A stretch of DNA of 64,000 nt. It comes from Przewalskia tangutica. Its lineage: Eukaryota > Streptophyta > Magnoliopsida > Solanales > Solanaceae. The notes beneath the pieces were generated by a model, which was not told the origin of the DNA, made no database searches, and saw nothing but the letters and a program-made list of their open reading frames with translations. A program made the position numbers and the translations under genes. Each line of letters begins with the position of its first letter. Position 1 is the first letter of the stretch. Positions 53,350 to 64,000 of the stretch are shown one piece after another. Where the stretch lies: the NCBI GenBank assembly GCA_029844215.1, contig CM056732.1:16890001-16954000 (forward strand). The letters run 5' to 3'.

Positions 53350-55740
53350 CCCATTCTGGGACTCAGTCCTCATATTCTATACATATAGCTACCCGGCCCA
53401 TTTTGGGACTCGGTCCTCATATTCCGTAAATATATCTACCCGGCCCATTCTGGGACTCGGTCCTCATAACACCATCTATATAACATACAATCACAACTTA
53501 CACAAGTAAAATATCATGAGAAACCATATGCAATACAAATCATCATCTGAGACTCCATGTGATAATCATGTGCATTTCAAATCATCATATAAGACTCAAT
53601 GGAATAATCATATGTCTTTTTAAATCATCATATAAGACTCAATGGAATAAGTAAAATAAACTATCCTTTAGAAAATAAAGGCACGATCTCATGAATCATT
53701 TTAAAACATATTTTGGAAAGTCAAAACACTTATCATATCATATATCATTTTATTAAAACTAAACTTTGAAGGAATCACGTACGTCCGCCGTACTTTCATT
53801 AAAATCATGCCAGAAGAAAGAAGGAAGATTTTCACAACATCATGCCAAAGAAGGAAATGATAGTCTCACATACCTCTTGGTCGAACTAGCCTACTCACTA
53901 TTTAGGATATGTCTCGTCTAGTAATTCAACCTATAATAATGGTAACACGTTCGTCAATTCTTAGGATTACTAGCGTACTTTATATCGAATGACGACTTCA
54001 TATTTCTATAAAAATTTGGGCAGCATTTCCTCTATTTATATGCACTTCCACAATTAACCAACAAGCCAATCAGACCAACAACAAGTCATAACTCCAGCGT
54101 ATATTAAAACAGTTGCATCTACTCGACATATATACCCCAATTATCCATCATTTCTCTTTACACTTATGGAATGTATTCAAAGTAGCAATCAAGGTGATTA
54201 ATACACATATTTATCATGTTCCCTCAAATAATCCATTCTTCTAGCAAATCCGAGAGTCCAAGAATGCAAAATCACCTTTCTATATGTTACTTCCTTTTAG
54301 ACATGTAGTGGTAATTACCATAACATTTATGCATGTTCATAACTTATATTTTCATCGTCATAATTCTACCAAAACAGTCCCTTAAGATTACAACATAACA
54401 TGTTCAATAATTTCCATGGAATTTAGGCCAACAACAATAAGAATTCCAATTCTTCTCTTAATTTCTTAATATCAAATTTCTTCTTTTATATTCCAACATT
54501 TTCCTTTAATAAATCACAACTTACAAAAGTCCATTACTTCAATTACAACAACATGCAACTTCAATTATATCTTAGGGAAAATAATTATTACCTTAATTTA
54601 AGCCCAAACAGCCCCTATTTTGATCTGTGCCCCTTTGTCCGAATACCCATTGTTTTATCAATTTTTCTTGCCCAATTCTTCACTTCTTCAACTCCAATTG
54701 AACATGCATGTGTTCTATATTGTTACTCCATCATTCTAACATTTCTTCCACAAATTCGTCTCAAAAATCCGAAAATTGAGGCTCAAATCGCGGGCAGCAG
54801 TGGCGAAATGTCCACTGTTCTGTCAGTTGAACTTGTAACGTCCATAACTCTCTACTCCGATGTCATATCGATGAGAGGTTTGTTGCGTTGGAAACTAGAC
54901 TCGAAGAAATTCATTTTAGGCTTTTGAAACACCTAAAAATTCTTAATATACTAGGAGATATACTTCTCCAAAGTTGAATAAAAATCTGCACAACAGTCCC
55001 GAAATCAGCCCACTGCTTCGTCGATTTCTTGCCCAATCTTTCCCTTATTCAACTCCAAATTGACATGCATGAATTCCACAATTTAATCCATCATTCCTTA
55101 CATATTTTTCTTCCAAAATTTCGTCCAAAACTGGAAAATCTGTGCAGTTTTGTTTTGGTCCGATGTTGCGTTTTCCACTGTTTTGGGGCTGATTCTTTGC
55201 TTCAAATTTTGTAGAATGATTTAATCTTGGAAGAGGATGTTGTTCTAGTTCTTCACTTAGTTATGGAGGTAAGGAAAAATATGATTTGGGAGGAGGTTTG
55301 GAGAGGTTTTGAAGAGAAGAGAGAAGGTTTGAAAATGAAATAAGAATTAGAAATTGAAAGGTTAATAATATGTAAGGGCAAAAATCTGAATTTTCTTAAT
55401 TACACTTTGACCCCCTTCTCTTAATTGTCTACTTAATTTAATCCCTCAAGTACAAATTAAAGTTTGGATCCCACTACTTTTAAATCTTGAAAATCTCATA
55501 AGACCTCGTATCCTCGTTGTCGTAGCTTATCCAATACGTTACTAATCCATAACGGGAATATACAATTATCATTATAAATTTCCAACGTCACACCCGTTGT
55601 GACCAACTTTTTTCCGGAATCACATCCTCTTGTTTACTAATTTTTGTATTAACATATGTAAGTATACTTATTTTCAATACTTGCTTCTTGTTTCCTTAAT
55701 GACGTTCTTAATTATCATCTTAATCTTACGAGGTGTAACA

Positions 55741-57235
55741 TCCTTCCCTCCTTTAGAAACATTCGTCCTCGAATGTTCATAATAGGTCTCATGCTATAAA
55801 AAATTTGGCAGAGCCTCTTCTATAACTATGTCTATCCACCTATATTCAGCAAACCAACAGATACCTCACAGGGCCATAATATAACACATATGTAATTCAT
55901 CAATTACTTATAATCAAATAAGGAGTTAATTAAATTACCTGGAGGCACAGGGAACAATTGAGGATCCTACTTCTGCGTACTAGGTAAGCCTGTAATGAGG
56001 TCTGTATTAATCACTTCCCATTTAACTATCTTACTTACTAGTCTTAGCATGTAACCTTCAACGTCTGCATTATCCGAGGAAGGTACTTTAGAATATTTTA
56101 TTGCCATAAAAATATGAGTTTGCGCATCTTACAGACAGCCATATTGATCTCATATATCACCCTGTGCATGATCATTTGTCTTCATGCCACATAATATTTC
56201 CCCCCTTTCATATACTACTTTGAACTTGGAGGGGCAATAAGAATTCACCACACTCGCAATACTTGTGTCACCTACAGAAACTGAGTTGTAATACCTACAT
56301 CAGCGTTACCGTATCTCCAAAAACAAGCAAATGATCCAGTCTCTTTTCCAACTCTTCTTAGGACATCCCCACTTGTATTTTAAACTCTCATGCACCGCCA
56401 TCAGTAAATTTACTAAGTCGTCATTATCTACCATGACATTTCACATTCTTCTGCCAATTTATGCAACTCCAATTCTTGTGTGTGATGATTCACTATATCA
56501 CTAGAAAATAGCTATTGCAATTTCTACAAATCCCATCTTCCATCTATCATAAGTTCCTTCACATCTTGAATACTCTCATCCATCATGTATTTCTGCAGGA
56601 ACAATATAATACAAAACTCCTAGTTTTTTTCTTCAAACCAGAAATTAGCAGTTCCACTCTTTGGCTTCTACCACATCCCTGCTCTATGTCATCTCTAGCT
56701 CCCAACATCATTTTCTATACACAAGAGCATCATTTCCATTGTACATTTCGAGGATAATGTCTTTTGCAATATTTAGTCCACATAAAATTATCTCACAATC
56801 TGTTAGATGTTTGGAATTTTACTAAAGTTTAGCACATACGACTTTAGACACATCAAACAATGATCTAAGTCCTATGCTTCCTTTATCTCTAGGTAAGCAC
56901 ATATTCAACCATGAGGACCAATGTCTCATTCTGCCTTCATATCTAATTTCGATAAAATCTTGCAAAGACTTTAGGTAACCTATTTATGAAATATTTTGGA
57001 GACTTTATAGTTAATAATGGATGGATTAGACACTGGTTATCAAAGTAGATTTTTCTTCAAGTGATAGTAATCTTCATTTTCAGGCTTATAATTTATTCTT
57101 CACCTTCTTTATCAAATTATTGTAATCCTCTTTCCTTTTTCTTGCCTGAGGTATGAAATAAACTTACCCCTCGGCGCTGTTGTATTCCCCTTCCACTCTA
57201 TAATTGGCTCGCCTGAAAATTGATATCAAACTAAC
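55741..57235 (-). other. PPT-side interior of the gypsy element, non-coding
   Basis: On the minus strand the polypurine tract AAAGGAGGGAAGGA (55741-55754) abuts the LTR, next to an AACATTCG-TCCT-CGAATGTT hairpin (55758-55777). It matches the interior of the element at 5714-14365 near its PPT. No pol domain could be read. Confidence 0.65.
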
Positions 57236-58405
57236 TTCTCTCATCATATGGCCTTGACAGCCGCAAGAAAAACAAACACTTGTACCAGAATGACATATCC
57301 CAGAATGGGGCCTACCACACTGAGAACACTGCGGCAAAGGTGGCCCCGACTGAGTAGAACCCATGTTCCTCTGAGAACATGAAGCCCTGGAGCTCTGACC
57401 GGCTCCTGAATACCATGGACGGTCAAATCTCCCACCTGTGAACTGTAGGGGAGTACTATGTCTTTGGCCGGGACGCGCTTCGAGGCCGCCACCTCGAGAC
57501 TCACCGTAATAACTCGCCGACCTAGCCTCTTATGTTGGTCCTCGCATGATCTCTCGCCGCGCCTGCGTGTCGGTCCTCAACTTCCTGCGCATATGCCTGG
57601 ATCCGAGCAATATCCATTCCCGGCTGGAGAGCCACTGCCATACACCCATCGATCAAGTAGTGATCCAACCCCATCACATAGTGATGCACCCTGTCTGCCA
57701 TATCCGCTATAATAGTGGGTGTATATCTGGCCAATGAATCAAACTCAAGGCTGTACTCTCTAACGCTCCTACCGTTCTGTCTCAAGTGTAAAAACCTGTC
57801 GACCCTGGCCCACCTCATCTCTGGAGGCAGAAAGTGGCCAAGAAATGCCTCTGAAAACTCATCCCATACTGCAGGAGGAGCACCATCGCCCCTGGACAAC
57901 TCCCATGACTCAAACCAGTTGACTGCTATATCGCGCAACCGGTATGAGGCCAATATAACTGACTCAGTCTCTGAGGCCCTGATCACTCTCAACGTCCTCT
58001 GTATTTGGCGGATGAACTCATAAGGATCCTCCTCGGGCCTTGACCTATAAAACTCCGGTGGACTGCAACTCAGAAAGTCTCTAACCCTCAAACTGTCTGC
58101 CATAGGGTTAACTGTCGGCTCCTGCCTGTAAGTCTGCCCCGCTACTATCCTTGCCAATAGCTGGACTGTCTCTCTCAAATCTCCATCCTGTGCCCCTGGC
58201 TGGGGAACTGAAGGCTCAGGTACTGGAGTTTCGGATACGGGTGATGTTGCCCCCTGAGAGGGAGCCTCTAGAACTGGTGACGAGGCAGAACTCGTCGTCG
58301 GGGGCACACTCTCAGGAGTAGACCGCGTGCGATACCTGGTAGCTCTCGTGCACTAGTGTCCCCATCGTAGATTTTCCTTCACCACCGCGCCTTCCTCGGA
58401 GGCAT
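57236..58405 (-). pseudogene. gypsy gag with truncated zinc knuckle
   Basis: The main open frame (58307 down to 57522, opening at a GTG, not an ATG) encodes the capsid domain: VRDFLSCSPPEFYRSRPEED, YEFIRQIQRTLRVIRASETE, LASYRLRDIAVNWFESWELS, FLHLRQNGRSVREYSLEFDS and VHHYVMGLDHYLIDGCMAVA. The family start MPPRKAR is visible at 58405 in another frame, followed by a stop, so the N-terminus is broken. The knuckle region (57364-57236) reads CSQCGRPHSGIC and CFSCGCQGHMMRE, and the last Cys of CX2CX4HX4C is lost exactly where homology stops. In life, gag packages the element's RNA; pol is missing. Confidence 0.85.
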
Positions 58406-58595
58406 AGCTGTAAATATAGTAAACCATCAGAAAACGGATCATCCTAATAACACAACTCTATAACACGATCTAAGAGACGGAAGAATAGAAACAATCCTAA
58501 ATGTCCGGCAGCCTCCTGTGTATAAGTATGGTGCACAACATACCCATACACAAGACTCTACTAGACACGGTCTGTAGACATTCCGAGGACTAACT

Positions 58596-58607
58596 GCTCT
58601 GATACCA
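58596..58607 (-). other. Primer-binding site, initiator-tRNA-Met type
   Basis: The minus strand reads TGGTATCAGAGC, the perfect plant consensus, four bases inside the 5' LTR end. Confidence 0.9.
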
Positions 58608-58611
58608 CTTT

Positions 58612-61600
58612 TGTCACGACCCGACCCGACGGGCCGCGACTAGGCGCCCTAATTGGACGCCATTACTGACCTGTCATACATAATCCATTTGATACCAAAT
58701 AAAATTTCGACAGCATAACGCTGCATCTACAACATATAGCCGAATGAGCGGGCGGTCGTTTATACATAAGGGGGTACCTGCCTCCAGAGGAGTCACAACT
58801 AACCAACACAATATAATAAGCAAGCCGACAAGGCTGCCACCAACATAAGGGAACATCCCAAACAGAAATACGAAAGCATGGCCAAACAAACACGTCTACA
58901 CTCCTCATAAATCAACCCACGACTTTCTACAGACCTCTAGGAGTACAAAAATGACATATGACGGGACAAGAACCCGTCGTGCCCAAGATATACATAAGTC
59001 TGAAATATAAGAGTATGTACCAAAGTGGATCGCTCGAACAAGGAGCTCTTTCTTGGTGGTAGATGTCCTAAACCGGAGGTCACCTAATCGATCACACTGT
59101 ACTGCGGGCATTTAACGCAGAAGAAAGGGGTCGATTTAAATAATGTACTGAGTATGTAAAACATGAATTACTGTAAGGAGGATTATAACTGGACAGAAGA
59201 TAACATGAGACATATATGAAAAATCAGAGATACCAATGCAACTGTACCATATAAAAAGAAAGTCATGCATGTCTAACAATCAACATAATCAAGATCATCT
59301 CCGTACATATAACTACCCGGCCCATCCTGGGACTCGGTCCTCATGCTTTATACATATAACTGTCCGGCTCATTCTGGGACTCGGTCCTCATACTGCGTAC
59401 ATATAACTATCCGGCCCATTCTGGGACTCAGTCCTCATATTCTGTACATATAACTACCCGGCCCATTCTGGGACTCGGTCCTCATATTCTGTACATATAG
59501 CTACCCGACCCATTTTGGGACTCGGTCCTCATATTCCGTAAATATAGCTACCCGGCCCATTCTGGGACTCGGTCCTCATAACACCATCTATATAACATAC
59601 AATCACAACTTACACAAGTAGAATATCATGAGAAACCATATGCAATACAAATCATCATCTGAGACTCCATGTGATAATCATGTGCATTTCAAATCATCAT
59701 ATAAGACTCAATGGAATAATCATATGCCTTTTTAAATCATCATATAAGACTCAATGGAATAAGTAAAATAAACTATCCTTTAGAAAATCAAGGCACGATC
59801 TCATGAATCATTTTAAAACATCTTTTGGAAAGTCAAAGTACTTATCATATCATATATCATTTTATTAAAACTAAACTTTGAAGGAATCACGTACGTCCGC
59901 CGTACTTTCATTAAAATCATGCCAGAAGAAAGAAGGAAGATTTTCACAACATCATGCCAAAGAAGGAAAGGATAGTCTCACATACCTCTTGGTCGAACTA
60001 GCCAACTCACTATTTAGGATATGTCTCGTCTAGTAATTCAACCTATAATAATGGTAACACGTTCGTCAATTCTTAGGATTACTAGCGTACTTTATATCGA
60101 ATGACGACTTCATATTTCTATAAACATTTGGGCAGCATTTCCTCTTTTTATATGCACTTCCACAATTAACCAACAAGCCAATCAGGCCAACAACAAGTCA
60201 TAACTCCAGCGTATATTAAAACAGTTGCATCTACTCGACATATATACCCCAATTATCCATCCTTTCTCTTTACACTTATGGAATGTATTCAAAGTAGCAA
60301 TCAAGGTGATTAATACACCTATATATCATGTTCCCTCAAATAATCCATTCTTCTAGCAAATCCGAGAGTCCAAGAATGCAAAATCACCTTTCTATATGTT
60401 ACTTCCTTTTAGACATGTAGTGGTAATTACCATAACATTTATGCATGTTCATAACTTATATTTTCATCGCCATAATTCTACCAAAACAGTCCCTTAAGAT
60501 TACAACATAACATGTTCAATAATTTCCATGGAATTTAGGCCAACAACAATAAGAATTCCAATTCTTCTCTTAATTTCTTAATATCAAATTTCTTCTTTTA
60601 TATTCCAACATTTTCCTTTAATAAATCACAACTTACAAAAGCCCATTACTTCAATTACAACAACATGCAACTTCAATTATATCTTAGGAAAAAGAATTAT
60701 TACCTTAATTTAAGCCCAAACAACCCCTATTTCGATCTGTGCCCCTTTGTCCGAATACCCATTGTTTTATCAATTTTTCTTGCCCAATTCTTCACTTCTT
60801 CAACTCCAATTGAACATGCATGTGTTCTATAATGTTACTCCATCATTCTAACATTTCTTCCACAAATTCGTCTCAAAAATCCGAAAATTGAGGCTCAAAT
60901 CGCGGGCAGCAGTGGCGAAATGTCCACTGTTCTGTCAGTCGAACTTGTAACGTCCATAACTCTCTACTACGATGTCATATCGATGAGAGGTTTGTTGAGT
61001 TGGAAACTAGACTCGACGAACATCATTTTAGGCTTTTGAAACACCTAAAAATTCTTAATATACTAGGAGATATACTTCTCCAAAGTTGAATAAAAATCTG
61101 CCCAACAGTCCCGAAATCAGCCCACTGCTTCGTCGATTTCTTGCCCAATCTTTCACTTTTTCAACTCCAAATTGACATGCATGAATTCCACAATTTAATC
61201 CATCATTCCTTACATATTTTGCTTCCAAAATTTCGTCCAAAACTGGAAAATCTGTGCAGTTTTTTTTGGTCCAGTGGCTGCGTTTTTCCACAGTTTTGGG
61301 GCTGATTCTTTGCTTCAAATTTTGTAGAATGATTTAATATTTGAAGAGGATGTTGTTCTAGTTCTTCACTTAGTTGTGGAGGTAAGGAAAAATCTGATTT
61401 GGGAGGAGGTTTGGAGAGGTTTTGAAGAGAAGAGAGAAGGTTTGAAAATGAAATAAGAATTAGAAATTGAAAGGTTAATAATATGTAAGGGCAAAAATCT
61501 GAATTTTCTTAATTACACTTTGACCCCCTTCTCTTAATTGTCTACTTAATTTAATCCCTCAAGTACAAATTAAAGCTTGGATCCCACTACTTTTAAATAT

Positions 61601-61853
61601 TGAAAATCTCATAAGACCTCGTATCCTCGTTGTCGTAACTTATTCAATACGTTACTAATCCATAACGGGAATATACAGTTATCATTATAAATTTCCAACG
61701 TCACACCCGTTGTGACCAACTTTTTCCCGGAATCACATCCTCTTGTTTACTAATTTTTGTATTAACATATGTAAGTATACTTATTTCCAATACTTGCTTC
61801 TTGTTTCCTTAATGACGTTCTTAATTATCGTCTTAATCTTACGAGGTGTAACA
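58612..61853 (-). repeat. 5' LTR (element orientation) of the gag-bearing gypsy element, 3.24 kb
   Basis: TGTCACGACCCGACCCGACG to ACGAGGTGTAACA. Contains the uninterrupted 47-bp array at 59307-59580. A short minus-strand frame (61055-61318) is not conserved with frame in the partner LTR and is not a gene. Confidence 0.9.
59307..59580. repeat. 47-bp tandem repeat, six units
   Basis: Units of ACATATAACTACCCGGCCCA plus TTCTGGGACTCGGTCCTCAT with a variable TTCTGT spacer. Same array as the one split at 51957/53350. Confidence 0.9.
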
Positions 61854-62781
61854 CAGAAAATCTGAACACTTAGGATAGATATGCCAAAAATTCATGAAAT
61901 CGAACTATTTGGGGTATCTTGCTTGATTTATGCATTGTTAGTGATTAAACCTATGTGTCTGCTTGCTTGCTATTTGAGGCGAAATAGTTAGGATATGCAT
62001 GTTAGGGAGATGATTCAGACATTTCTTTGTTAGCCCTTTCTTACCATTCTTTGCCTATCCCTGACATCACAATTGTATCACTAGTCAGCCCCATTGAGCC
62101 AAAAATAAGATTTTTTCTGTAACACCCTATAATTTCATATTTGTGCCATAAGTGGAAAAAATTGAGTTGTTGGAATATAAAGTGTTGAAAAAGAGATAAA
62201 AGAGAGTGAACAATTTTGTTGCACGCCAATGAAAAATAATAATAAATAGGCAAAAGCCTAAGTTTGGGGGTGTCTGCTATTCATAATACACCTCATTCTC
62301 TCAAAACAAAAGAGGGAAAATATAGGTATGAGGTAAAAAAAAAGAATCAAAAGAAAAGGGAAGAATCGAAAGCAAAAAGAGCTTATGGTACGTAAGTTGA
62401 ACCTAAATGCCTATTTTTACATACCCCTGTCTAAGCCTACATTACAACCCTGAAAAGCCCTGAAGATCTCTAATATGTGTATCCATGATTAGTGGAGAAT
62501 AGCAAGTAAACATGACATAGGATTTTGAAATTGGCATGCATAGTTAGGTATTTTTACATCCATTGAGCATGATTGAATTGAATTTGCGAAATATCTGACT
62601 TGAGTGCTTAGAATGCTAAAAATACATGCTATATGTTCCTGCATATTATCCTACTAACCTTCATGCTTTTCTAAGTGACAATTGTGCAGCAAATTGATCA
62701 GTGTCTTTGAGTCATTTTATTTTCTTTTCTTCCGTGTCATTCTTTCTATTTTTTATCTTTACTCGAGGACGAGCAAAATTT
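61854..62781 (+). other. Athila-like 3' interior, second part, non-coding
   Basis: Resumes after the nested element. It includes GGCAAAAGCCTAAGTTTGGG (62250-62269) and the ACTCGAGGACGAGCAAAATT motif (62761-62780) that precedes the PPT. The region is transcribed non-coding DNA typical for such elements. Confidence 0.7.
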
Positions 62782-62796
62782 AAGTTTGGGGGTGTT
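62782..62796 (+). other. Polypurine tract of the Athila-like element
   Basis: AAGTTTGGGGGTGTT, immediately before the LTR start TGATCGG. Confidence 0.8.
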
Positions 62797-64000
62797 TGAT
62801 CGGTGTATTTTATATACACCTTTTGAGTAATTTTTAGTTAGTATTTTACTCATTTCATTTATGTTTAGTATAGTATTAGGGTTGTTTCCTTTCTTTTGTG
62901 TCACAGCGGTCAGAAATGGAGAAATGGCGAAAAGAAGATGAAATGAGCTTAATTGAGATGGAATTGCACACTTAAAGGGGCCAATAAACGAAGTCTAAAA
63001 AGTCCCGGGAAGTATAGAAAAGATCAGACGAAGCCCGGATGAAAACTGGACGATGAAGCGAAGATCGGCCGACAAAACGCCACCGGCGCCGCGGCGTCGA
63101 CCACTGAAGTTGTCCGAAACTCTCTGATTTTTAGGCGCCGTGGCGCCCGACTGCAGGGCCACGGCGCCGACGCGGAATATTTGACGTTTTGGGCCGAATT
63201 TGTCACGTTTTCAGGGTCCAAAAGGGATAACTTTTCCAACCTACATAATCCTTAACCCTTTACCTAAAGGATTCTATAACTTTTCCTACCTACATATTCC
63301 TTAACCCTTTACCTAAAGGATTCTTGGGCTATAAATAGTCTCTACATCATTAGAAGAATGCATTACATCCATTGTACATACAACATAACTTAAGAGGTTA
63401 AGATTTGAGGCTTTTCAAGTATTTTCTTTTCTTTCTTTTGCTTTGTTTATTTCAGTTCATGTATGGAGATTATATTAGTTCTTAGCGTGACTATGGCTAG
63501 GAGCTAATTACTTTATTAGGGATTTCCTTGTGATTCTCTTGAAACTCTTATTCATGAATTAATACATTAGTTGATTTCTTCTTCACTTGCTTAAGATTTA
63601 TTCAATAATTGCTTTGATTGCTTGATAATTAATTGATCACTAGTTATCATCACTTATATGATTTCTAATCGAAAGCCGAAAGGGGAGATTGTGAATATGC
63701 TATAGCTGAATAAACATAGGTTTAAATCGTGGACGAAAGTACCCCGATACTTGTGTAGCTTAATAGGTTATTGCTCTTAATCCTCATTTGTAGTCAATCT
63801 TGTCATCGAAAGATAGAAGGGTTCTCCATTGAGGTTGAGTGTTTATATTACCTTAACAGGAGTATAAAACAACTTAGTTAACCTGCTATCTTAACGTAGA
63901 AGAAGAAGTCAGTCTAATTGTATTAATGATTGAATAGAGTGGATAGTTGATGATCTTGGAAGCCCTAATTCTCCGTCATAACTGATTTAAATCAAAGTAT
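62797..64000 (+). repeat. 3' LTR of the Athila-like element, truncated by the window edge
   Basis: Aligns with 48270 onward; about 190 bp remain outside the window. Near-identical except for the GC-rich block at 63020-63180, which has GCGCCGTGGCGCC and CCACGGCGCC palindromes not found in the 5' copy. TATA box at 63329-63338. Confidence 0.9.

Larger units (their letters stand above)
51091..55740 (-). repeat. 3' LTR (element orientation), interrupted by a solo LTR
   Basis: After removing 51958-53349 and one target duplication, the length is about 3253 bp, matching the partner (3242 bp). Interior frames are not genes. The region 51180-51630 differs from its partner more than the rest does. Confidence 0.88.
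51091..61853 (-). mobile_element. Ty3/gypsy (Tekay/Del-like) retrotransposon with gag only, nested in the Athila-like element
   Basis: LTRs 51091-55740 (with a solo-LTR insertion) and 58612-61853 share ends TGTCACGACCCGACCC and CGAGGTGTAACA. Flanking CAAAA (51086-51090) and CAGAA (61854-61858) are a target duplication with one change. The PBS and PPT show minus orientation. The interior (55741-58611, 2.87 kb) has gag and the first part of a zinc knuckle but no protease, RT or integrase, so it is a pol-deleted copy. Related to the element at 5714-14365. Confidence 0.9.
48270..64000 (+). mobile_element. Athila-like Ty3/gypsy retrotransposon, pol-less, continuing beyond the window
   Basis: 5' LTR 48270-49658, PBS TGGCGCCGTT, a gag remnant (49832-50251), the typical 3'-region GCGCTTATTGGGAGGCAACC, a PPT AAGTTTGGGGGTG, and the 3' LTR from 62797 to the window end. 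The pol region is absent: gag-like sequence passes within about 500 bp into the 3' non-coding part. A 10.76-kb gypsy element occupies 51091-61853. The Athila label comes from the PBS, the gag tail and the GGGAGGCAACC and TTTGGGGG signatures. Confidence 0.85.

Overview
The window is plant nuclear DNA, almost certainly from a eudicot and most likely from Solanaceae. The evidence is the LTR-retrotransposon types present (Ty1/copia, several Ty3/gypsy lineages including Tat-like and Athila-like elements), Stowaway- and hAT-like MITEs, a MuDR-type transposase with spliceosomal introns, AT-rich intergenic DNA, and plant-specific gene families. The Solanaceae assignment rests on my recognition of repeat styles (LTRs beginning TGTTACACCTCGTAAG or ending GGTCGTGACA) and was not tested by a search. 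Roughly nine tenths of the sequence is transposon-derived. There are no operons, rRNA, tRNA or CRISPR.

Layout. 1-2458: an LTR remnant, a LINE fragment and a short LysM-domain gene fragment. 2459-15264: a decayed copia element whose integrase region is tandemly triplicated; its third copy is split by an 8.65-kb minus-oriented gypsy element (5714-14365, TSD GTGTG) with 3.8-kb LTRs and almost no interior. 15262-18600: a degenerate repeat block, a MITE, a small secreted peptide gene with an IDA-like motif (17194-17502, minus), and a large fold-back repeat just upstream of it. 18601-37469: a degenerate Tat-type gypsy element whose pol is split near its end by a 9.85-kb non-coding LTR element (25858-35708, perfect TSD CTAAT) full of hairpin-forming repeats. 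37475-44171: the only clearly gene-bearing island, holding one intact intronless gene for a 446-aa coiled-coil, basic protein (40314-41654) with two perfect mitosis-specific activator (MSA) elements upstream. 44790-64000: a nest of insertions. A MULE transposase pseudogene is cut by a gypsy LTR, which is cut by an Athila-like element (48270 to beyond the window), which is cut by a gag-bearing gypsy element (51091-61853), one of whose LTRs carries a solo LTR of the same Athila-like family (51958-53349).

How it fits together. The two plausible functional host genes are the MSA-controlled protein (predicted G2/M expression, unknown molecular role) and the small secreted peptide. Everything else is transposon structure. 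The nesting gives relative ages: the copia triplication predates its gypsy insertion; the Tat element predates the hairpin-rich element; the MULE is older than the gypsy LTR, which is older than the Athila element, the second gypsy element and finally the solo LTR. I did not find a defence system, biosynthetic cluster or other multi-gene system. The most unusual signals are the covarying hairpins inside the non-autonomous element at 28341-33252 and the cell-cycle promoter signature at 40138-40197.
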